From the NCBI GenBank assembly GCA_023442525.1, contig JAEZZA010000017.1, positions 1 through 64,000 of the forward strand: a stretch of 64,000 nt of DNA, in the 5' to 3' direction. Numbering within the stretch: position 1 is the first letter of the stretch; each line of letters starts with the position of its first letter. The notes beneath the pieces are model-generated. The model had not been told where the DNA came from, did not search any database, and saw only the letters and a program-made list of their open reading frames with translations. Both the position numbers and the translations under genes were made by a program. Positions 8,991-17,456 of the stretch are shown piece after piece. Origin of the DNA: Bacteroidota bacterium. Its GTDB lineage: Bacteria; Bacteroidota; Bacteroidia; Bacteroidales; UBA10428.

Positions 8991-10217
8991 TTAAAGCTCT
9001 TTATTAAGCTTGTTATTCTGAAACTCAATATCCGCAATATAAATCATTATGCAAAGCAATATTATGGTTGAAGATTTGAGCCCCGCACCTGTAAACATTG
9101 TAATTAACATAATTAATGCATTGTATTTAACAAATTTAAACTTCTCGTCAAATCTCTTTAATGCTAAACGAAATAATATAATCAGTTCACCAAGTACGAA
9201 AAAAATACCAAATCGTGAAAAACTTCCTATAATACCAACATCACTTTGATGGTATCCAAGTTCTTCAGAAAGACGATTGAGAAATTTACCATAAGAAGTG
9301 TGCGGCCCGGGCATCCCATTTCCAGTAAGCACCCAAATCGGATCAGGATTAAGATCAAACAGGAAGTACTTTGCTGCTATAACTCTAATATCATCAGAAA
9401 AATCTCTGCTATCCCTCTCCGATACCTGAACAATCTCCTCAAATACTCCCTGGAACATATAATAGAAGGGTATAACTGAAAGTACAATCAATATTAATAC
9501 GGCAAACTTGGATTTTAGCGTATTACTATAAATTACTGCAAAAATTGTTACCAACGCCATAGCAGCCATCACCTGTCGTGTTGCCAACAGAATTATTATT
9601 ATTAAATAGGGAATAAGAGCAATAATATATTTGATTTTTTTTGTAATGAAATATCTTGTAAGTTGTATAAACCACCCGGTTACCATAAACTCTGAACCCG
9701 GAATCAATATACGTATTGTGCCTCTGTCACTCAATGTCCTGGATGTGGTTATTTCCGTGGGGTAAACCAGGTATTGAAGAAAATATATTATTGTATACCC
9801 ATAACCAAGCCAGACACATATGGTGAGTATCTTCTCAGGGTCAGGTTTTAATCGATGTATTAGAAAATAGAAAAGGAAAATATAAAATTCGTATTGAGCA
9901 AATGCAGTGATTTGAAGGGGTTGATCATAGTAAACCAAAGCAGCGAAAGTACTTATTATGAGAGAAATAAATATAAATAACACTTCCAGAGAAAAATTTT
10001 TCTTGATCAGGGGCTTTTCTCCATATATAACATGAACTATTAACAGCGTGGCAATAATCAATGTGCTACCTAGAGTAAGAGCCTTTCCAATGGTTTCTGA
10101 GATAAACAAAGTATAAAACTTCAAACCGAAAAGGACAATTACCCAGATAAATATCGTGTCGAGTAAATTTGTATTATATACATTATTGTATTCCGAAGTG
10201 AATTTTTTGTATTCCAA
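8991..10217 (-). CDS. O-antigen polymerase/ligase-like membrane protein (Wzy)
   Basis: A 408-residue, strongly hydrophobic protein with about ten to eleven predicted membrane helices and one larger polar loop near residues 255-325, the layout of Wzy polymerases and WaaL ligases. It would join repeat units at the periplasmic face. Sequence conservation in this family is poor, so the call depends on topology and on the flippase immediately downstream. No in-frame ATG lies near the beginning; TTG at 10217 is the best start and an in-frame stop lies 36-39 bp upstream. The gene is markedly A+T-rich compared with the flippase. Confidence 0.75.
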   Translation of the reverse strand: MEYKKFTSEYNNVYNTNLLDTIFIWVIVLFGLKFYTLFISETIGKALTLGSTLIIATLLIVHVIYGEKPLIKKNFSLEVLFIFISLIISTFAALVYYDQPLQITAFAQYEFYIFLFYFLIHRLKPDPEKILTICVWLGYGYTIIYFLQYLVYPTEITTSRTLSDRGTIRILIPGSEFMVTGWFIQLTRYFITKKIKYIIALIPYLIIIILLATRQVMAAMALVTIFAVIYSNTLKSKFAVLILIVLSVIPFYYMFQGVFEEIVQVSERDSRDFSDDIRVIAAKYFLFDLNPDPIWVLTGNGMPGPHTSYGKFLNRLSEELGYHQSDVGIIGSFSRFGIFFVLGELIILFRLALKRFDEKFKFVKYNALIMLITMFTGAGLKSSTIILLCIMIYIADIEFQNNKLNKEL

Positions 10218-10258
10218 TTCGAGTATATTTAAATTACACTGTGATTTTTCTGCTCAGA

Positions 10259-11401
10259 TTAATCTAAAGTTATATTTTTAATTATCCCTTCAAAGATTTT
10301 CTTATTTGGCTCTAAAGAGTATTTATTAACAAATATACTAAACGCTTTTTCAGGATTTACAGATTTTTGATCAGATAAATTCAATAAGGAATTCTTAAAA
10401 GCTGTTGGAGTATCAGCTATAATAATAGAGTTATCATGTTCAATACCCTCAGCGCCTTTAGTAGTACTGATCAGGATTGTTTTTAACGCCATTGATTCCA
10501 GACATTTCAACCGTGATCCACTCCCATGAAGGAGAGGTACTAGAGATGCTCTGGCACGAGCAATATACGGCTTGATATCATCTACTTCACCAATAGCAAT
10601 AATGTTTTTCATAGAATATTCTTTTGACAGCTTCTCAAAAGCATCTTTAGAGTCCCTCCCGACAAGAAGAAGCTTAAAAATACCTGCCAGTTCTACATCC
10701 CATACTTCTTTAACGAACCATTCAAGACCAAAAAAATTCTGATAAGCCCTGAAATTAGCTGTCATTATCAAATTATCTTCTTTTGGTACCTGAATTTTAA
10801 AATAGTCAGATTCAATCAAGAAATTAGGTATGATATGAATTTTACTTCTATTTACAAAAGACGCATGATAGTTGTAATCACCATCTGAAACTACGATCAG
10901 GGCATCGGCATTTTTGAAATATTTATGTTCGTGAAAGCGATTAACCAGATATTGTAAATATCTAGATATTCTGCCTTTAAAATTATGTACAGGTTTATGT
11001 CTAATGATTGTCGCTTGTGCATTATGAGTTCCATAGATTACAGGATAACCCTTTTTTCTAAAAAATTGAATATATTGCCCCCTGTACCTAAAGTCTATGA
11101 ACACAAAATCAACTTGATTATTATCTAATATTTTAGAAACATATTTGATGAATTCTTTATCTATCCGTAAATTATAGAGCATACTATCACCATTAAAAAA
11201 ATTCTTATCGTAGAAATCGTACGGAAAATAGTCTACCCCTTTAATAGATTGAAAGTCATTATTGCCTTTTTTTGCTTTACCTACAACAGCCAACACTTTC
11301 AAGTCCAGATCAGACATTATTTTAAGTAATCCATAGGTCCTGATTCTCTCGCCTGAATTTACAGGAAAGGGAATAATTTCTGTGATGAATAATACTGTCA
11401 T
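10259..11401 (-). CDS. Glycosyltransferase family 4
   Basis: A 380-residue GT-B glycosyltransferase. The N-terminal half starts 'MTVLFITEIIPFPVNSGERIRTYGL', as in sugar transferases that share the 'P...GG/SGxRIR' opening. The C-terminal half has 'LLVGRDS' and the donor-site region 'HGSGSRLKCLESMAL', where the conserved glutamate sits. I start at the ATG at 11401 rather than the TTG two codons upstream. It lies 41 bp upstream of the polymerase gene and is probably transcribed with it and the flippase. The three genes would assemble, flip and polymerise a repeat unit. Specificity unknown. Confidence 0.87.
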   Translation of the reverse strand: MTVLFITEIIPFPVNSGERIRTYGLLKIMSDLDLKVLAVVGKAKKGNNDFQSIKGVDYFPYDFYDKNFFNGDSMLYNLRIDKEFIKYVSKILDNNQVDFVFIDFRYRGQYIQFFRKKGYPVIYGTHNAQATIIRHKPVHNFKGRISRYLQYLVNRFHEHKYFKNADALIVVSDGDYNYHASFVNRSKIHIIPNFLIESDYFKIQVPKEDNLIMTANFRAYQNFFGLEWFVKEVWDVELAGIFKLLLVGRDSKDAFEKLSKEYSMKNIIAIGEVDDIKPYIARARASLVPLLHGSGSRLKCLESMALKTILISTTKGAEGIEHDNSIIIADTPTAFKNSLLNLSDQKSVNPEKAFSIFVNKYSLEPNKKIFEGIIKNITLD

Positions 11402-11501
11402 TTTCAATATGAGTGATTTGCAAACCTATGAAAATATTTACTAAGCTTAGCATGGGTACATTTTTTTTTGATGAATGCTGGACTTATTGTTATTAAAGAA
11501 T

Positions 11502-11509
11502 TATATTTG
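11502..11509 (+). promoter_or_regulatory. Possible -7 element TATATTTG
   Basis: A perfect match to the Bacteroidota -7 box TAnnTTTG lies 14 bp before the GT2 gene at 11524. No good TTTG is seen at -33, so only the -7 half is supported. Confidence 0.35.
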
Positions 11510-11523
11510 ATTTTTTCAAAGAC

Positions 11524-12447
11524 ATGAAACAGACCTTTACAATTGCATTCCCTGTATATAAACGGACTGATTATTTCAGATCAGCTCTTGAAAGTGTCTT
11601 GAATCAGACTATTCCCTGCAGTATTCTTGTTGTTGATAATAATTCACCCCATGATGAATTCAAGAAAATTGTGGATAGCTATAACAGTCCGCTAATTGAA
11701 TATGTCAAGACAACAGAAACTGTTCCACAGGATGAAAATTTCAATAATTGTATAAGGTATGCAAAGACTCCGTGGATGTCCATATTGCATGACGATGACT
11801 ATCTGCATTGCCAGTTTGTTGAACTTGCCAAAAGGATTCTAGATAAACATTCATTAAGTATCGGAGGCTTTGCGGTGAAGAATTATGTAAGCACCGAGGA
11901 GTGGCCCGGTGCCAGTCAAAAGATTGAGCTTGTAGACTCTGGAGTAGTAGTAAGACCATCTTTTTTTTACTTTAAGCAATTATCTCCCTTTCCGGGCGTG
12001 GTATTCAGACGTGAATTGGGTTTAGAGCTTAACGGATTTGACGTACCCCTGCATCCGATCGCCGATCTTGATTTCTGGAGAAGACTCACTGAGAATTCAA
12101 CCATGTTGTATATTGATCAGAACCTGGCATATTACCGGATATCGCCTAACCAGTCTACTAACAGGCTGATCGACGACATGATCAATAACGTTTATAAATA
12201 CCGCCTCAACCTTGTTTCAAAAAGAAAGAAATATAATAACATTCTCACGCGGCTGGGTATAGAATATGTCCGCGTTACCGGTATACAGTTCTTTTTAAAG
12301 CAGTATCCCCATGTAAATATTACCACCGAATACCCGAACCGCAAAGGGATGGAGCGTATGGAAAAATTGATGAGGTTACCCTACTTTTCAGGTATTATAA
12401 GAAGGTATATACAGAGGCTGAGCTATGGTGATAGAGTAAGCTGGTAA
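11524..12447 (+). CDS. Glycosyltransferase family 2
   Basis: A 307-residue GT2 enzyme. The first strand 'TIAFPVYKRTDYF', the 'SILVVDNNSP' segment and the metal-binding 'LHDDDYL' motif are the hallmarks of a GT-A family 2 transferase; the C-terminal 'HPIADLDFWRRL' supplies the ED-like acceptor region. It is divergent from the GT4 at 10259-11401 and stands alone on the plus strand before the second large secreted protein. It could add a side sugar to the surface glycan or act on another acceptor; the sequence does not say which. Confidence 0.88.
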   Translation: MKQTFTIAFPVYKRTDYFRSALESVLNQTIPCSILVVDNNSPHDEFKKIVDSYNSPLIEYVKTTETVPQDENFNNCIRYAKTPWMSILHDDDYLHCQFVELAKRILDKHSLSIGGFAVKNYVSTEEWPGASQKIELVDSGVVVRPSFFYFKQLSPFPGVVFRRELGLELNGFDVPLHPIADLDFWRRLTENSTMLYIDQNLAYYRISPNQSTNRLIDDMINNVYKYRLNLVSKRKKYNNILTRLGIEYVRVTGIQFFLKQYPHVNITTEYPNRKGMERMEKLMRLPYFSGIIRRYIQRLSYGDRVSW

Positions 12448-12524
12448 TCATCTATTTATCTGTTAATATTTAAGCTTGGAGAATTCGTGTGGGTATTTTG
12501 GCGATTGGTCAAAATCATGCAACA

Positions 12525-12559
12525 TTTGGAATCTGATATTAAATACCTGTTTACTTTTG
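12525..12559 (+). promoter_or_regulatory. Bacteroidota-type promoter (TTTG...TACTTTTG)
   Basis: TTTG at 12525-12528 and TACTTTTG at 12552-12559 lie before the gene at 12580. The -7 box is perfect; the 23-bp spacer is longer than the usual 19-21 bp. Confidence 0.45.
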
Positions 12560-12579
12560 ATGATTAAAAAGTAAAGATT

Positions 12580-15042
12580 ATGATCACCCTAAAGCGCATT
12601 CTGGCAATCCTGATTTCTTTTGTACCTGCATTGGCTTATTCGGGAGAATTTGCGATTATGAACCAAACTATAACGCTTACCTCCACCAATAACGGTTTTT
12701 ATTTCATTTATGATACGGATAAAGGCCCGGTAAACTGGGTATCTCCGGATAATTACAGGGACGGTACGGTTTATTTTCGGTTTGAGATGGTCAGTATGCC
12801 TACAACCAGTCCTTCTTATTTTTCATTTGATATTTGGGGCGACTATGATGCAACGGCCAAAACTTATTCTGAAAGCGCTGCTCCCATCAGCCCGGCCTTA
12901 ACTCATAATGGAGCTGTAGTGACATTCAGTTCCAGTCCGAAAAACTGGTACAACCATCCGGTTCATGGAGCAGTGAATTGGTCAAACAGGAATACCTTCT
13001 GGCGATGGGGGATTTGTCACTGGTTTTCGAAGAGTCCCAATTATCTGCTTGCCCCAAAGAACTGGTCGAACAGCCCGGAGTCATGGGATGCATGGACACA
13101 TAAGGAAGACTGGCTGCCTGTGACTATTAAAGTGATCATTGTGGCAGTCTCTGAGGGATCATCATTTTCCGGGTGGAGTAATTATACGTCGGGTGGCGGA
13201 GGCGGTACCAAACCTGTTACACCATCATACGGTATAGATTATAGTGCTGAAACAACTAATAAGGTAGTTCCATCTACTGATGAGTATTCCTATAGCTCAA
13301 ATATGTCCGGAGCAGTAAGTGGGACAGGTCAGAAACTTTCTCTGACTCCCGGACAGGATGTGTATTTCAGAACCAAGGCGTCGGGAGGTAACCCGGCCTC
13401 GGATATTCAGCATCTTGATGTTCCGTCACGTCCTTCAATTCCTGCAATTACCATTAATTTTGCAAACGAAGTTACTTCGGCTATTGAAAGTACAATGGAA
13501 TATTCTCTAAATTCAAATATGAGTTCGGCGGTCACAGGTACCGGAGCCGGAGTAAATGTTACTCCGGGCACAAATATTTATATCAGAAAGAAACCTACAT
13601 CCAGTCAGTTTAAATCCAACGTACAGACACTAAATATACCTGACCGACCGGTAGTGCCTGCAATCACAATTAATTATCCGGGTGAAGTTACTTCGACTAT
13701 TTCTTCCTCAATGGAGTACTCTGTAAATTCATCAATGGCATCGGCCGTTACAGGCAATAATGCCGGTGTTCCTGTAACCCCCGGAACCAATTTATATATC
13801 CGTGAAAGAGCAACATCTTCACAGTTCAGATCGGGTATCCAGACTCTTGTTGTTCCATCAAGACCTGCAGCCCCCTCGGTTTCTCTTGATTATATCAATG
13901 AAAAGACTTCGTCTGTTGCCTCAACCATTGAGTATTCCACCCACAACGATTTCAGCGGATCATTGTCAGGAAACAATACAGAAATAGATGTAGTTCCTGG
14001 AACAGACCTGTATTTCCGTTATAAGGCTACTGCCTCAAAATTCAGTTCGGTTGTTAAGGTTCTTGATATACCTTCACGACCGGCTAAGCCTCAGATCGGA
14101 ATAAACTTCAGTCAGGAAAAGACGTCTTCATATATTACCTCTGATCTGGAATATGATGATAATGCAGAAATGTCATCACCTTCAACAGGAACGGGTGTTT
14201 ATCTGAAAGTGACTCCCGGAACCAAACTTTATTTCAGAAAAAAAGCCGACGTTTCTCATTTTTCCTCGGATATCCAGGAATTAGCGGTTCCTGCAAGACC
14301 GGCAGCACCCGTTTTCCATGTTGACTATTTAAATGAAACAACCGCGGAAATTGTCACATCCGGACATCAATATTCTTTAAATGCCAATATGTCGGGTCTG
14401 CTGAATGGAACAGGCAGTACACTGGATGTTACGCCGGGAACCGGCTTATATTTCCGTACGAATTATACCGATAATTCCTTTATCAGTGAGATATTCCATC
14501 TGGATGTCCCTGCCCGCCCACAGATTGTTTCTTCTGTAGGAGAAACTTTCAGTTCTCCTTCTTTTACTGCAACCCTCGTTTTTGAATCGGATACTGCTGG
14601 TTTGGGCAAGAACGGATTAGAGTACGTGAATGCAGATATCAGTCAGGATGGATTGGATCTTGTTGTTAAGCCGGAAGCTGAAGGCTTAGTTGTACTGAAA
14701 ATAAAACCGAATGCTATTCTCGCAGGTAATTTTGCATCTGAGGAACTCAGCACTAATTACCAGCTTGGAACATCGACAGGTGAGATTAGCCGTCTGAGCG
14801 ATCTGGTAAAAGTTTATCCGAACCCTGTGCGATCAGGCCAGCCGGCAAAGCTTTCAATCGAAGGTTCTATCCTGCCGGTTATAATCCGGATCAGTGATGT
14901 GCACGGAACCGTTATGCGGGAATTGAATATTAATACAAGCAGTATTGATCTGCCTTGCAACGAGTTGCAGCCTGGTATTTATTTTGTAAATATCAAAGAC
15001 AATCAAGGCAGGTCGATTGTAAAAAAATTAATAATTAAGTAA
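12580..15042 (+). CDS. T9SS-secreted protein: shared N-terminal domain plus six ~72-aa repeats
   Basis: An 820-residue secreted protein. Residues 1-21 are a signal peptide. Residues 22-203 form the same unrecognised domain as in the protein at 2795-7438, about two thirds identical by eye. A Gly-rich linker (204-210) leads into six tandem ~72-residue repeats (about 212-647), each with an 'EYS/YS..NMS' segment, a 'TPGT..Y.R' segment and a closing 'VP.RP'. An extra beta-rich domain (about 648-730) precedes a T9SS sorting domain at ~741-820 with 'VYPNPV'. No catalytic motif is visible in the repeats; they look like a beta-rich stalk. A role in surface display, adhesion or glycan binding is inference from the architecture and the neighbouring polysaccharide genes. 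Confidence 0.85.
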   Translation: MITLKRILAILISFVPALAYSGEFAIMNQTITLTSTNNGFYFIYDTDKGPVNWVSPDNYRDGTVYFRFEMVSMPTTSPSYFSFDIWGDYDATAKTYSESAAPISPALTHNGAVVTFSSSPKNWYNHPVHGAVNWSNRNTFWRWGICHWFSKSPNYLLAPKNWSNSPESWDAWTHKEDWLPVTIKVIIVAVSEGSSFSGWSNYTSGGGGGTKPVTPSYGIDYSAETTNKVVPSTDEYSYSSNMSGAVSGTGQKLSLTPGQDVYFRTKASGGNPASDIQHLDVPSRPSIPAITINFANEVTSAIESTMEYSLNSNMSSAVTGTGAGVNVTPGTNIYIRKKPTSSQFKSNVQTLNIPDRPVVPAITINYPGEVTSTISSSMEYSVNSSMASAVTGNNAGVPVTPGTNLYIRERATSSQFRSGIQTLVVPSRPAAPSVSLDYINEKTSSVASTIEYSTHNDFSGSLSGNNTEIDVVPGTDLYFRYKATASKFSSVVKVLDIPSRPAKPQIGINFSQEKTSSYITSDLEYDDNAEMSSPSTGTGVYLKVTPGTKLYFRKKADVSHFSSDIQELAVPARPAAPVFHVDYLNETTAEIVTSGHQYSLNANMSGLLNGTGSTLDVTPGTGLYFRTNYTDNSFISEIFHLDVPARPQIVSSVGETFSSPSFTATLVFESDTAGLGKNGLEYVNADISQDGLDLVVKPEAEGLVVLKIKPNAILAGNFASEELSTNYQLGTSTGEISRLSDLVKVYPNPVRSGQPAKLSIEGSILPVIIRISDVHGTVMRELNINTSSIDLPCNELQPGIYFVNIKDNQGRSIVKKLIIK
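13213..14520 (+). repeat. Six in-frame tandem protein repeats of ~72 codons
   Basis: Inside the 820-aa secreted protein, six units of about 216 bp follow one another without gaps (residues ~212-284, 285-357, 358-429, 430-501, 502-574, 575-647). The DNA has diverged much more than the motif skeleton, so these are old protein repeats and not recent DNA duplications. Confidence 0.8.
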
Positions 15043-15137
15043 ACTTTCAGAGGTTTTTTTAGTTTACCTGTCCAACCTGGCCCTGATTTTTGCGTATATT
15101 TTTTTTAAAAGTCGAATAACTTAATTCATATTGTGAC

Positions 15138-15893
15138 ATGTTAACTGTCTCGGGTTTTGTGAGTAGGGTGGGGTCACTGGTTCGAAAGGACTACAGTGCA
15201 TTTTCAGTTAAACTGCCTCCGATACGTATGCGGTTGATGGGGCAGAAGTTCTATAACGACGCGTATTATCTGAAAACCGTACTGGATGAAGGTGAACGGT
15301 TTGTCAGTAAACTTAATGTAAATGAGTCAAGTGAAATTCTCGAAATAGGTTGTTCATCGGGCCGTTCGGTTCTTGGTTTAGTTAGCCGGGTAAGTTCGGT
15401 AAAGAGGTATCTTGGCCTGGATGCAAGAATATCAAATATTGAATGGTGCAGGAAACACATCGGAAGCCGATATGAATATTGTTCTTTCCAATACCTCGAT
15501 TTATACCACCATCTTTACAATCCAAAGGGTACCATCAAATTTGATGAGAACTTTAAATTTAACTTACCTTCGGAATCCTTTGACGTGATTTATATTCAGT
15601 CAGTTTTGGGTAATAACGATGATAAAGATGTGAGAATCTTTTCAAGGGAGTTTGCCAGATTGTTACGGTCGGGAGGGAAACTTTTCCTTACTGCATTTTT
15701 AGAAGAAAATGTTCCGGATTGTACACCAAATCCCGAAGGTTATATTATGAAATGTGAATACGAAAAGCAGGTAGTGAGATTTGAAAAGAACTTCTTTCTT
15801 AATATTTTCAAATCAGACGGTTTCGTAGTCGACAGCTTTGAATACGGTACGGAAATTGATTATCAGTCGGCCGTATATTTCAGCAAACCTTAA
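15138..15893 (+). CDS. Class I SAM-dependent methyltransferase
   Basis: A 251-residue methyltransferase of the Methyltransf_11/25 type. Motif I is 'ILEIGCSSGRSV' (about residues 68-79), followed by an acidic residue at the end of strand 2 in 'YLGLDARIS'; 'FDVIYIQSVLG' matches motif post-I/II and 'LLRSGGKLFLTAF' matches motif III. The substrate is not readable; its place beside glycosyltransferases and a PIG-L deacetylase suggests a surface sugar or lipid carrier. It converges on the PIG-L gene and their stop codons overlap by 4 bp, so each must terminate within the other's coding sequence. Confidence 0.85.
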   Translation: MLTVSGFVSRVGSLVRKDYSAFSVKLPPIRMRLMGQKFYNDAYYLKTVLDEGERFVSKLNVNESSEILEIGCSSGRSVLGLVSRVSSVKRYLGLDARISNIEWCRKHIGSRYEYCSFQYLDLYHHLYNPKGTIKFDENFKFNLPSESFDVIYIQSVLGNNDDKDVRIFSREFARLLRSGGKLFLTAFLEENVPDCTPNPEGYIMKCEYEKQVVRFEKNFFLNIFKSDGFVVDSFEYGTEIDYQSAVYFSKP

Positions 15894-16534
15894 CTCAAAA
15901 CCAACTTTCGGGCATAAAAAGCCTCAGCATACATTGAAGCGGATTCCATTCCTCTGAGCCGGGGAAGAGCCCTGAATGTCGCATCATCAAACCAGTGCTT
16001 TTCGCGTTGCGAAGTAAAAGCATCCATGAGTATTGTGTTACGACGGCTTATGAATTGTTCTTCCAAAGGAACAAACAAATTGGGAGTGCCCAGATCACCA
16101 TCATATTTGGGTATCTCATATTCCAGTATGGCATGGTTTCGCCAGGTATTCCATGTCAGGTCGCTTACAAGCCGGTGATCCTGGTGCCGGTCGTCCCTGT
16201 AATGTGTGAAGATAATATCTGGCTGGAAGTTTCTTTTTAGTTCTTCGAATTTGTCTTTTACTTCTGCAGCAAGAAATGGAAGAAATCCATCACGATAAGA
16301 ATGAATTATTATCTCATTCCCGGGTACATTTTTCAGGAACAGCAGGGCACTCTCCGTTGCTTCTGCTTTCCTTATTTCATTGGAGGAAAATACCACCCAT
16401 TTGATTTCATTGATTTTATAGTTTTCCGTGAGCTTTAAAATAGTGCCACCTGCCCCTATTTCAATATCATCACAATGTGCACCCAGACAAAGGATATTCA
16501 GAGGTTTGTCATTATTAAGCAGGAAATTCAGCAT
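15890..16534 (-). CDS. PIG-L family N-acetyl-sugar deacetylase
   Basis: A 214-residue zinc-dependent deacetylase of the PIG-L/LmbE family. The N-terminal 'GAHCDDIEIG' (His20, Asp22/Asp23) is the family's AHPDD metal site with Cys replacing Pro. 'HYRDDRHQDHRLV' supplies the second His-x-x-His-type metal and catalytic cluster. Family members remove N-acetyl groups from GlcNAc-containing glycans or conjugates; in this locus the substrate is probably a sugar of the surface polysaccharide, which is inference. It lies 118 bp downstream of the seven-gene operon, separated from it by two palindromic repeats, and may or may not be read through from it. Confidence 0.87.
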   Translation of the reverse strand: MLNFLLNNDKPLNILCLGAHCDDIEIGAGGTILKLTENYKINEIKWVVFSSNEIRKAEATESALLFLKNVPGNEIIIHSYRDGFLPFLAAEVKDKFEELKRNFQPDIIFTHYRDDRHQDHRLVSDLTWNTWRNHAILEYEIPKYDGDLGTPNLFVPLEEQFISRRNTILMDAFTSQREKHWFDDATFRALPRLRGMESASMYAEAFYARKLVLS

Positions 16535-16568
16535 TTTATTTTAGATTTTTGGTTTAAATGACAGGTAG

Positions 16569-16604
16569 TAAACTCTGACAGGTCTTGCGACTCTGTCAGG
16601 TTTA
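16569..16604. repeat. CTGACAG/CTGTCAG palindromic element, copy 1
   Basis: A 36-bp imperfect palindrome. Outer arms TAAAC and GTTTA pair, and the inner CTGACAG pairs with CTGTCAG around a short loop; one T is bulged. The same unit recurs at 16620-16655 and, with different arms, at 39164-39200. Confidence 0.75.
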
Positions 16605-16619
16605 CTCAAATACAAGCAT

Positions 16620-16655
16620 TAAACTCTGACAGGTCTTGCGACTCTGTCAGGTTTA
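16620..16655. repeat. CTGACAG/CTGTCAG palindromic element, copy 2
   Basis: Identical to the element at 16569-16604 over 36 bp. Its end overlaps the stop codon of the cytidylyltransferase gene, so it sits exactly at the 3' end of the seven-gene operon and may act as a transcript-end hairpin. Confidence 0.75.
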
Positions 16656-17444
16656 ATGTTCACCGTTTTTTCTCCACACTTCCCAGGGAGCTTTGCCTTT
16701 GGCATAAGCTTCATCAAGGGTTTGTTTATCCTTGTATGTATCCATGCTGGCCCAGAATCCTTTATGTTCCCACGATACCAGCTTATTTTCCCTGATTAAT
16801 CTCTGGAAGGGCTGATTAACCAATTCATCACCCTTTTCCATGTATTTGAATATATCACGACGCAGAATGAAATAGCCGGTATTAATATACATTCCAGACG
16901 ATCCTATATGGCTGATACTTTTAACCAGTCCGTCGGCTTCCCTTTGAACTACATGGAAACTCTGGGTGGGCTGATAAGCCATGAAAGCTGCTGTCTTATC
17001 CTTGTGCTTTAAAAACCAGTCGATCATATCGGGCAGATTAAGATCTGTTAGGCCATCACTATAATTGGCCAGAAAGATCTCCTCATCCTTTAAATGTTCC
17101 TGAACGGCCATCAATCGCATCCCGATATTTGAATTTATACCGGTATCTACAAAAGTTATTCTCCAGTCGTCGATATCCGTATTCAGTAATTCGATTTCTT
17201 TACCGCCTCTTGTAAATACGAAGTCATTTGATATGGTCTCATCGTAATTGACAAAGTAATTCTTAATCATATCGGCTTTATGACCCAGGCAAAGGATGAA
17301 ATCCTTATGACCAAAATGTGCATAATATTTCATGATATTCCAGATGATCGGACGATATCCGATTGGAACCATGGGTTTGGGTATTTGGTCGGAATACTCC
17401 CGGAGTCGCATTCCCAAACCGCCGCAAAACAATACAACTTTCAT
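16653..17444 (-). CDS. rfbF: Glucose-1-phosphate cytidylyltransferase-like nucleotidyltransferase
   Basis: A 263-residue sugar nucleotidyltransferase. 'CGGLGMRLREYSDQIPKPM' is the nucleotide-binding signature, followed by 'WNIMKYYAHFGHKDFILCLG' and a C-terminal 'FWASMDTYKDKQTL', 'GKAPW' segment, all characteristic of RfbF. RfbF makes CDP-glucose from CTP and glucose-1-phosphate, the entry to CDP-linked deoxysugars. It is the last gene of a tight minus-strand operon with a C-methyltransferase, an RmlC-like epimerase and an SDR. No obvious CDP-glucose 4,6-dehydratase (RfbG) is in the window, so that step must be supplied by the SDR or from elsewhere. Confidence 0.85.
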   Translation of the reverse strand: MKVVLFCGGLGMRLREYSDQIPKPMVPIGYRPIIWNIMKYYAHFGHKDFILCLGHKADMIKNYFVNYDETISNDFVFTRGGKEIELLNTDIDDWRITFVDTGINSNIGMRLMAVQEHLKDEEIFLANYSDGLTDLNLPDMIDWFLKHKDKTAAFMAYQPTQSFHVVQREADGLVKSISHIGSSGMYINTGYFILRRDIFKYMEKGDELVNQPFQRLIRENKLVSWEHKGFWASMDTYKDKQTLDEAYAKGKAPWEVWRKNGEH

Positions 17445-17456
17445 TTTTTTAAGTTT

